Below are positions 58,657 to 64,000 of a DNA stretch of 64,000 nucleotides, in pieces. The position numbers and the translations under genes were made by a program. The notes below the pieces were generated by a model. It saw only the letters and a program-made list of their open reading frames with translations, searched no databases and had not been told where the DNA came from. Location: assembly GCF_947166265.1 (NCBI RefSeq), contig NZ_CAMVDO010000011.1:1-64000 (forward strand). Direction: 5' to 3'. Source of the stretch: an uncultured Fibrobacter sp. (lineage in GTDB: Bacteria; Fibrobacterota; Fibrobacteria; Fibrobacterales; Fibrobacteraceae). The first letter of the stretch is position 1; each line of letters starts with the position of its first letter.

Positions 58657-59017
58657 ATTTCAAAAATATAACTTCGCCACCAAAAAGCAACCCTAGAAGA
58701 AGCCAAAATGTGATGCAGCGCACACAAAAACCGGTAAAATTTTCGCAACTGATCCAACGAAGTTTCGAAAAACCTCGGATAGCCAAGCAAAAACAGAATT
58801 CATAGGCTTATTTGGAGTGTAAACAAAAATTACGTTGACAACCTGTTAGTAGCTGCAAACAGTTGTTTGTAGAACAAACAACCGCCTCGGTCATGACAAA
58901 ATGCAAGCATTTTGTCGCGACGCTCGGCTTAAGTTTGTTTGCAAAATTCGACCATTTTTGAAAATAGGCGTTTTTCCTTTGTAGATTTGCTCTCCTGGAA
59001 TTAACGAAGATGTAATT
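58657..59017. other. 361-bp intergenic region with two hairpins before the Rpn gene
   Basis: The left part carries the divergent promoter for the CotH gene. At 58863-58882 GTTGTTTG and CAAACAAC can pair. At 58895-58916 GACAAAATGC-AA-GCATTTTGTC is a perfect 10-bp stem. Its core ATGCAAGCAT is the complement of the ATGCTTGCAT core in the 98-bp repeats. No small gene was recognised. Confidence 0.6.
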
Positions 59018-59953
59018 ATGAGTAAATCCATTTCTGAAAAATTGAAAGGACAAGTCTATATTGATCCGCGACTTGATACGGGGTTCAAGAATCTGTTTGC
59101 AAGCAAGGCGGCAATCAAGGATTTCTTGGACGGAATTTTGCAATTGCAAGGCGACGACCGAATCAAGGATCTCAGCTATTCTTTCGACCATACGCTCCGT
59201 TTCAGGGTTCCCGAAGAGAGAAACGTCATCTTGGATGCATTCGCAACCACGGGAACCAGGCGCTTTCTGGACATTGAAATGCAAAAGGCGGAGCACGATT
59301 TTTTCATCGACCGCACCGTACTGTACAAGGCGTTTCAGATTATCAAGGGCAAACAGGAAATGGAAAACTCGGACGAATTCAAGAACCTCTCCAGAGAACA
59401 GAAGGAATACAGGCGCTACGAAATTCCTGAGAGCGTGTCCATTTGGATTTGTGACTTCGAATTGCCCCAGACTGTAGGAAATTATATCGACGAATGGGCT
59501 ATTTACAGCAGGGAATCGCTGAAAAATGGTATTTTCAACACCATTTCCGCGAAAAATAAGTATATTATGGTTAACCTGCCCAGGTTCAACAAGACCGTTG
59601 ATGAAATCGTCGACCCCGTTGACGTTTGGCTCTACGTACTCAAGCATGCCAGCGATGGCAAGGAATTGCCCAATTTCGGGAGCACCATCGTCAGCGAGGC
59701 TCTAGACCGCATCAAGATCGACAACCTGGACAATAGCACCTTGAACGAGCTGGAGAGAGAAATGACTACAAAAGAGGAAATGGAATGCCGCCTCGCCGGA
59801 GCCAAAATCAGGACTCAACTCGAAACACGGCTCGAAATGGTCGATGCCATGCTCGCCAACGGAAAGTTGACCGATGAAGAAATCTCTGATATGTCAGAAA
59901 TTCCGTTAGAAGAAATTCAGAAACGCAGGGCTCTTCGCGAAAAAAAGCTTTAA
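59018..59953 (+). CDS. Rpn-family PD-(D/E)XK nuclease (putative transposase family)
   Basis: This 311-residue protein matches the 'Rpn recombination-promoting nuclease / putative transposase' family (TIGR01784-like). The start PRLDTGFKNLFASKAAIKDFLDGILQ is typical. The nuclease core is LRFRVPEERNVILDAFATT followed by RFLDIEMQKAEHDFFIDRTVLYKA, giving Asp and Glu-x-Gln at the PD-(D/E)xK positions. The C-terminal 65 residues form a charged helical tail (LNELEREMTTKEEMECRLAGAK). Members are widespread, and some act in phage defence. It lies between repeated palindromes and an FRG gene pair on the opposite strand. The Shine-Dalgarno site before the ATG is poor. Confidence 0.85.
   Translation: MSKSISEKLKGQVYIDPRLDTGFKNLFASKAAIKDFLDGILQLQGDDRIKDLSYSFDHTLRFRVPEERNVILDAFATTGTRRFLDIEMQKAEHDFFIDRTVLYKAFQIIKGKQEMENSDEFKNLSREQKEYRRYEIPESVSIWICDFELPQTVGNYIDEWAIYSRESLKNGIFNTISAKNKYIMVNLPRFNKTVDEIVDPVDVWLYVLKHASDGKELPNFGSTIVSEALDRIKIDNLDNSTLNELEREMTTKEEMECRLAGAKIRTQLETRLEMVDAMLANGKLTDEEISDMSEIPLEEIQKRRALREKKL
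59762..59953 (+). CDS. Possible internal small Rpn product (RpnS-like, 63 residues)
   Basis: An in-frame ATG at 59762 (Met249 of the full protein) is preceded by GGAG at 59752-59755 with a 6-base spacing, a better ribosome site than that of the full gene. It would yield a 63-residue protein starting MTTKEEMECRL, matching the C-terminal tail alone. In E. coli some rpn genes make such small C-terminal proteins by internal initiation, and these block the toxic full-length nuclease. Here it is an inference from the ribosome site and position. Confidence 0.45.
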   Translation: MTTKEEMECRLAGAKIRTQLETRLEMVDAMLANGKLTDEEISDMSEIPLEEIQKRRALREKKL

Positions 59954-59984
59954 GCTGCCCCCCACAAAAAAAACTAATGCATAT

Positions 59985-60908
59985 TCAGGGATAGTATTCT
60001 TCTGGATTTTTGCCATAGAATCTGGAGAAATAATCCGATACGCCAGTCCAATCGGGATATACCGTGTCTATGGTTCGGCCAAGCAGATTAAGCTCTTCGC
60101 GGATTCGGGCCTTAGCGCAATACGGAATAAGAAGTTTAGCCAAACGAATTTCGGGACCTTTGTTGGTTTCTAAGGTCGCCAAGTGATGCTTATCGCCATC
60201 CATTCCAAACAGCAAAAACGCTCCTTGCTGAGAACGAATCCTTGGATTATCTAAAAGAGGATGAACGCAATAAACGGACTCCATATTATCCTTTTTTATC
60301 CATGATTCAAAATAAGGTTTTTCAGCCCTAATTTCATGAAGTAAGTGCTTGATAGAATCATTTTCATTGAAAGCCTTTCGCTCGAATTCATCTGTAGAAT
60401 TTGACAAGCCTCTTATATCAAGATCGTCGTAATGATAAACTGCAATATTTGAAATGACGCTTACAACATCGGAATGCCAGCTGCGAATCGATTCCTTCGG
60501 GACCTCATAGACCAAAACGACTGAATCCTTTTTGTCATCATAGGGATATTTAGGATCGTGATATAATGCAAAAAATAAAGCTTGCAAGGAATCTATAGAA
60601 ACATCAAGAACTCTCGTCGGAATTCCATAATGCTGCATCAAAACCAATTTTTCAAAAGTCGACTTACAGTTTATGAATTCATGACTAAGCCTTCTTTCAC
60701 ATTCTCGAAATAAGTCCGACTCGTTATCTCCTTCAAGCCGATTTCCTCGAGCAATTCCAGGTTGCCCAGCTGTTTCTCCATAATCCTCAGGCTCGCCCCG
60801 AAAATAGATTTGAACATTATCGCGACAACCATCAAGACCATACCGCGAGAAATTCTTAAGAATTTCCAGATAGTCAGCAACGGAATAAACATTGTGACAG
60901 GCTGCCAT
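59985..60908 (-). CDS. FRG-domain protein
   Basis: This 307-residue protein contains an FRG domain, named for its conserved F-R-G: IYFRGEPEDYG near residue 34 and the second block LVLMQHYGIPTRVLDVSIDSLQALFFALY near 87-115. The C-terminal half (about 190-307) is not recognised. The family's activity is uncharacterised, and such genes occur next to mobile and defence genes. No signal peptide or membrane segment is seen. Its ATG overlaps the stop of the preceding 100-residue gene as TAATG, so the two are translated together. Confidence 0.8.
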   Translation of the reverse strand: MAACHNVYSVADYLEILKNFSRYGLDGCRDNVQIYFRGEPEDYGETAGQPGIARGNRLEGDNESDLFRECERRLSHEFINCKSTFEKLVLMQHYGIPTRVLDVSIDSLQALFFALYHDPKYPYDDKKDSVVLVYEVPKESIRSWHSDVVSVISNIAVYHYDDLDIRGLSNSTDEFERKAFNENDSIKHLLHEIRAEKPYFESWIKKDNMESVYCVHPLLDNPRIRSQQGAFLLFGMDGDKHHLATLETNKGPEIRLAKLLIPYCAKARIREELNLLGRTIDTVYPDWTGVSDYFSRFYGKNPEEYYP

Positions 60909-61210
60909 TAGGGCACCTCGACATTTGTGATGGAAAGCGCATTATTCGCATCATCAACAGTCAGTTTCAATGGTTTCTTGTTAAGCATTGCCATTGCAAG
61001 AAGCGTTGTCATTATAGCGCTGGGATTAGCAATGGAGTAAATCTCATCCTGTTTAAGAATTTTAGATGATTGCGGGGTTGAAGTTTCTTCCAACAGGTTA
61101 AAAACCTCGTCCTTTGATTTTTCATAGCGATGTTTGCCAACGCCGCTGATACTTACTTTATTTGCAGAATCAATTTTTGTAATGATTGCCGTGATTGAAT
61201 ATGTCGCCAT
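60908..61210 (-). CDS. Small protein coupled to the FRG gene (100 residues)
   Basis: This 100-residue protein starts at the ATG at 61210, where GAGG lies 6 nt upstream; the open frame to 61345 upstream has no such site. It is soluble, with beta-prone ends (MATYSITAIITKIDSANKVSISG; KLTVDDANNALSITNVEV) and a hydrophobic middle (AIMTTLLAMAMLNKK). No family is recognised. Size, order and the 1-base stop/start overlap with the FRG gene recall two-gene toxin-antitoxin or defence modules, but this is inference only. Confidence 0.75.
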   Translation of the reverse strand: MATYSITAIITKIDSANKVSISGVGKHRYEKSKDEVFNLLEETSTPQSSKILKQDEIYSIANPSAIMTTLLAMAMLNKKPLKLTVDDANNALSITNVEVP

Positions 61211-61244
61211 TTTATACCTCATTGTTTTGGTGAAAAAGAAGTGA

Positions 61245-61273
61245 AGGGCCGTGCCACTGTGTGGCTTGGCCCT
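61245..61273 (-). terminator. Terminator of the second paralogous-domain lipoprotein
   Basis: AGGGCC and GCCAC on one side pair with GTGGC and GGCCCT on the other (loop TGT). Read on the minus strand it is followed by TCACTTCTTTTTC. It separates the lipoprotein gene from the FRG operon. Confidence 0.7.
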
Positions 61274-61295
61274 GTGCAGACCTATGGTGTGCGGT

Positions 61296-63611
61296 TTAGT
61301 CCTGAAGACAACGAACCGATTTACCGTAGCCTTTACCGGTGTCATCGTCTTGGATCACCTTATCGCTTACATCCAATATCCAGGAGTAGGCATGATTGCT
61401 ATTGTACTCAGTGGCGCTCCAGAACTCGACTCCATTACCGTATTCGAGGGGGATTGGGTTCCAAATGTCGCTACCAACAGGAAGAGCGGAGAACCCATAC
61501 GCATCCTCGAATGTCCTGCCCCAACCCGTTTGTGACTTGAGAGTCTTTCCTGCTGTTGATTGCCCACCAACTTCGTTAAAAAGAGTTTCCCATTCCGTTT
61601 TCGTAGGCATGTGCCAGCCCGGTGGACAAACTCCCTGAACCTTTGCCGGGAGAGAGCAAGTCTTGCCACAACCGCAGTCCACACCATTGCCACCGTCATA
61701 AAGGGCTGCGGAATCGATTGCATCACTCCAGGTGTAAAGACGACCTGCCGTTTCGGCACAATTTTTCTCATGATAGTATTCGCACCAACTGCCCCTCGGA
61801 GTCTTCACGCCAGCGGCATAGTTCAGATTTTCAGCCATCCATGTCTGGTTACCAATTTTCACCGTTTTGTAGACTTTATTATCGCGTTCATCGGTCATGG
61901 TGCCGTATGTAATTTCCGGGTTCAGGCGAGCCTCCTTCGGAATATCCCACCTCCACTCCGTCATATTTACCCAGCCGTTTGCCGTGCAGTAGAAAGGAGT
62001 TTCCCATTTATTCTTATCCATTGCTCCTTCACGTTTTTCTGTACAAGCATTATTTAAAGTCTTATCGAAACCATCCGCGATCTTCCATTCGCCCTGCTTT
62101 TCGTCATATTTGTATTTTTCTCCCGTCACAAGCCCCGTCCACAATTCTCCGTCAACGCCCTTATCTTTACCAGACTTATAAAAATCCTTCTCAACATTGG
62201 TCGCTTCAACCCACGCGTCATCCTTACAGATGTAACGAGTCTGCGTCCCATATTTGGAACTATGCTCGTTCTTTACAGCGAGAATTTCGCCCTCATTTTT
62301 TGAATCGCATTCGCCAAGGCCGTAGGTCGTGTACCAGAAGTTACGTACGTACTTTTCAAAATCGGGCACCGTTCCTAGATTCCACATTTCGATGTTGCTA
62401 CGGATAGGGGCTAATTCGCCCGCAAGGTCTTTTGAAGCCGCCCAATCGGCAATTTTTGCCTTTGTTTGTTCGTCATCCCAGCTTCCGTCACTTTCGATAT
62501 CAATCGCGAACTTGGTCAAGAATTCGGTAAGATCGGTTTCGTTCAAGTCACGGAGCGTCAGCACACTTAACGCAAGAAGCGCCGCATTGCCATCGCTCTT
62601 GCCGAAAATGTCAAGATCTTCGGAACTTGCAAACTCACCCTCGATGCCAAAGGCTTTCAGGACTTCGGTAGCAGCCTGTTTTTTGGCAGAGGCTACATCC
62701 ATGCCCGTACGCGCCAAGTACATGGCGCGTTCGTATTCTAGGTGCGTAAGCAAGTTGATGTTCACCGTCTTGCGGTCGGAAAGGTCCGTGAAAGCGTTCA
62801 AGGAGACCTGTCCTTTGGAATTACTTCCCGTGATTTCGTTACGGAAATACCCACTCGTTTCAAGCAACGCATACTGGCTCACAAGCGTCACGTTCGAAAC
62901 GCTGAACTTGCCTTCGTCCGTAGTAATTTTCCCAGTAAAGCTCTTGCCTGTTTGGGCATAGGTCACGCCGTCCAATTCGTAAAGCTTGACCGCTGAACCT
63001 ACTGCAAAAGGGCCTTTCTGCGACACGCCACTAATGGACACGTCCTTAATCTCAACTATGCCAGGCAGTTCAGATGCTGAACTGTTCTCCTCGTTCGTAA
63101 GGGTACTACTAGAAGACTCCCCGTCAAGCGAGGATTGAGAAGATGAAGATTCCGCAGAATCAGAGGACGAGGATTCATCCTTGACGGAGGATGACGACTT
63201 CGCCTTATCCGTACCGCCACTCGAGCTGACTTCATCCTCGCAGTCTTCACAACTCGATGAAGATTTCTTCTTGCCGGTGCTACTGCTAGATTCTTCGGCA
63301 TCCTCCAACGTAGAAGAGGATGACTCATCTTCGTCATTGTAAGAATTCAGGGAATCGACATTTATCCATTCACCCTTTAAACAGACAAAGTCGGATTTTT
63401 CTTTCTTGACAAAGACGGTATCACCCTCTAGGTCATTGGAACAAGCCTCCAAGTCTTCAACAGAAGAAACCAGTTCGTTTTTTTCTGGAGCGCTGCTGCT
63501 ACCGCTATCGCCACCGCAAGCGAACAGAAGCGCGCAACTAGAGATAGCAACGCCTGCTTTCAGCAAGTTTTCAATGATGATTTTTGTTTCCGGTTTTTTG
63601 TTCCAAGCCAT
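61296..63611 (-). CDS. Lipoprotein with Fibrobacter major paralogous domain (second)
   Basis: This protein of about 771 residues starts at the ATG at 63611, with GGAGG 5 nt upstream; the longer frame to 63710 is rejected. A lipoprotein signal (lipobox LFAC) is followed by a long Ser/Glu/Asp-rich linker with many SSSS blocks (about residues 75-180). Next is a carboxypeptidase-regulatory-like beta domain (VSISGVSQKGPFAVGSAVKLYEL), a helical domain of about 180 residues, a region with CTEKREGA and CNDGKW-like blocks, and a C-terminal major paralogous domain (KVYKTVKIGNQTWMAENLNYAAG, CPPGWHMPTKTEWETLF, FGFSALPVG). It ends at CLQD, like its paralogue. Likely surface-exposed; function unknown. Confidence 0.85.
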   Translation of the reverse strand: MAWNKKPETKIIIENLLKAGVAISSCALLFACGGDSGSSSAPEKNELVSSVEDLEACSNDLEGDTVFVKKEKSDFVCLKGEWINVDSLNSYNDEDESSSSTLEDAEESSSSTGKKKSSSSCEDCEDEVSSSGGTDKAKSSSSVKDESSSSDSAESSSSQSSLDGESSSSTLTNEENSSASELPGIVEIKDVSISGVSQKGPFAVGSAVKLYELDGVTYAQTGKSFTGKITTDEGKFSVSNVTLVSQYALLETSGYFRNEITGSNSKGQVSLNAFTDLSDRKTVNINLLTHLEYERAMYLARTGMDVASAKKQAATEVLKAFGIEGEFASSEDLDIFGKSDGNAALLALSVLTLRDLNETDLTEFLTKFAIDIESDGSWDDEQTKAKIADWAASKDLAGELAPIRSNIEMWNLGTVPDFEKYVRNFWYTTYGLGECDSKNEGEILAVKNEHSSKYGTQTRYICKDDAWVEATNVEKDFYKSGKDKGVDGELWTGLVTGEKYKYDEKQGEWKIADGFDKTLNNACTEKREGAMDKNKWETPFYCTANGWVNMTEWRWDIPKEARLNPEITYGTMTDERDNKVYKTVKIGNQTWMAENLNYAAGVKTPRGSWCEYYHEKNCAETAGRLYTWSDAIDSAALYDGGNGVDCGCGKTCSLPAKVQGVCPPGWHMPTKTEWETLFNEVGGQSTAGKTLKSQTGWGRTFEDAYGFSALPVGSDIWNPIPLEYGNGVEFWSATEYNSNHAYSWILDVSDKVIQDDDTGKGYGKSVRCLQD

Positions 63612-64000
63612 GATAGCCTCCATTGTTAAAAACCTATGGAGTTCACTCTTGTAGTATGGCAGGAACCGTGCCAAAATTTGCTTGAAAGCAAAAGGCGCGA
63701 GTCGCTGCATTTACCTAACCGAGGCTCTCGAATGCCTATGCATGATAAACGCAAACGACCCACGCCCCAAAAGGGCGACAACACTGCGGACATGGATTGC
63801 TTCGCATCTACGATGCTCGCAATGACGTTTCCACAATTTGTCGAAACACGCCCAAAGGAGCCACGACAAGTGGCCCGTTAAACGTATCTACGTGAGCGTT
63901 CGCCTTGTCCTCATGCATTGGAAATTTTCGAGATTTCGGTTAGAGAACAAGAGCAAAACTCTATTTTGAATTAAAAATAACATAAAAATTTACAAAACGA
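63612..64000. other. Non-coding upstream region to the window edge
   Basis: Nothing resembling a gene is visible. It includes a palindromic repeat at 63795-63827 and AT-rich sequence near the edge. A 247-base frame at 63636-63881 on the plus strand has no start signal. Confidence 0.5.
63795..63827 (+). repeat. Palindromic repeat (GATTGC...GCAATGACG)
   Basis: GATTGCTTC, then GCATC-TAC-GATGC as a short hairpin, then TCGCAATGACG. The outer ATTGC and GCAAT pair, as in the copies at 27604 and 42956. Confidence 0.75.

Noticed and set aside
59018-59953. Complete insertion sequence around the Rpn gene
   Set aside because: No terminal inverted repeats or target duplications were found at either side, and the family name 'transposase' is largely historical.
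63636-63881. 81-codon plus-strand frame at the right end
   Set aside because: It crosses a palindromic repeat and has no start signal or protein-like composition.

Overview
The window looks like chromosomal DNA of a Fibrobacter species (Fibrobacterota, fibre-degrading gut bacteria). The evidence is two lipoproteins carrying the 'Fibrobacter succinogenes major paralogous domain' with poly-serine linkers, one roughly 900-residue lipoprotein of a second Fibrobacter paralogous family (TIGR02171-like), a modular secreted GH11 xylanase with a Fibrobacter-type C-terminal domain, and several outer-membrane barrels. No phage, plasmid or IS element is visible. Almost all DNA is coding.

Layout. 1-3.3 kb: end of an initiator tRNA, mqnE (menaquinone by the futalosine route), and a xylanase gene on the other strand. 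3.4-9.7 kb: surE-gyrA operon and the TIGR02171-like lipoprotein. 9.7-16.7 kb: SpoU methyltransferase, fabV, purT, an outer-membrane protein and an XPB-type helicase. 16.7-19.3 kb: a paralogous-domain lipoprotein and an intergenic region with four copies of an inverted element. 19.3-26.2 kb: a tight six-gene run, aroE, an aroK-aroB fusion, a sugar-nucleotide SDR, a lipocalin-like secreted protein, a eukaryotic-type hisA and a glycosyltransferase. 26.2-33 kb: mutY, then the operon fmt-rsmB-two envelope proteins, and a small barrel. 33-40.3 kb: a lysozyme-like MltD with five LysM modules preceded by an unlisted 52-residue membrane protein, an OmpA-like protein with nine calcium-type repeats, slyD, a repeat-rich intergenic region and an unknown protein. 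40.4-47.4 kb: mutL facing dnaE-lpxB. 47.5-55.5 kb: a LamG-type lipoprotein, glycosyltransferase, methyltransferase, flippase-like protein, and der-plsY-gpsA (GTPase plus phospholipid synthesis). 55.6-64 kb: a CotH-kinase lipoprotein, a possible small defence cluster (Rpn nuclease; FRG-domain protein with a small partner) and a second paralogous-domain lipoprotein.

Three signals cut across the annotation. (1) Degenerate tandem arrays with a strict 7-bp period occur at six places, including inside rsmB and twice inside lpxB. (2) Palindromic repeats with the frame GAGATTGC...GCAATGAC, or the variant ending GGATGAC, occur at about six places and have entered the mutY and lpxB reading frames without breaking them. 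(3) At least thirteen genes have a -10-like hexamer (TAAATT, TATATT or similar) only 6-8 nt before the start codon and no Shine-Dalgarno sequence, which suggests leaderless mRNAs are common here; other genes use a clear GGAG/AGAGG site.

All functions are inferred from the translated sequence and family knowledge. No database search was run.
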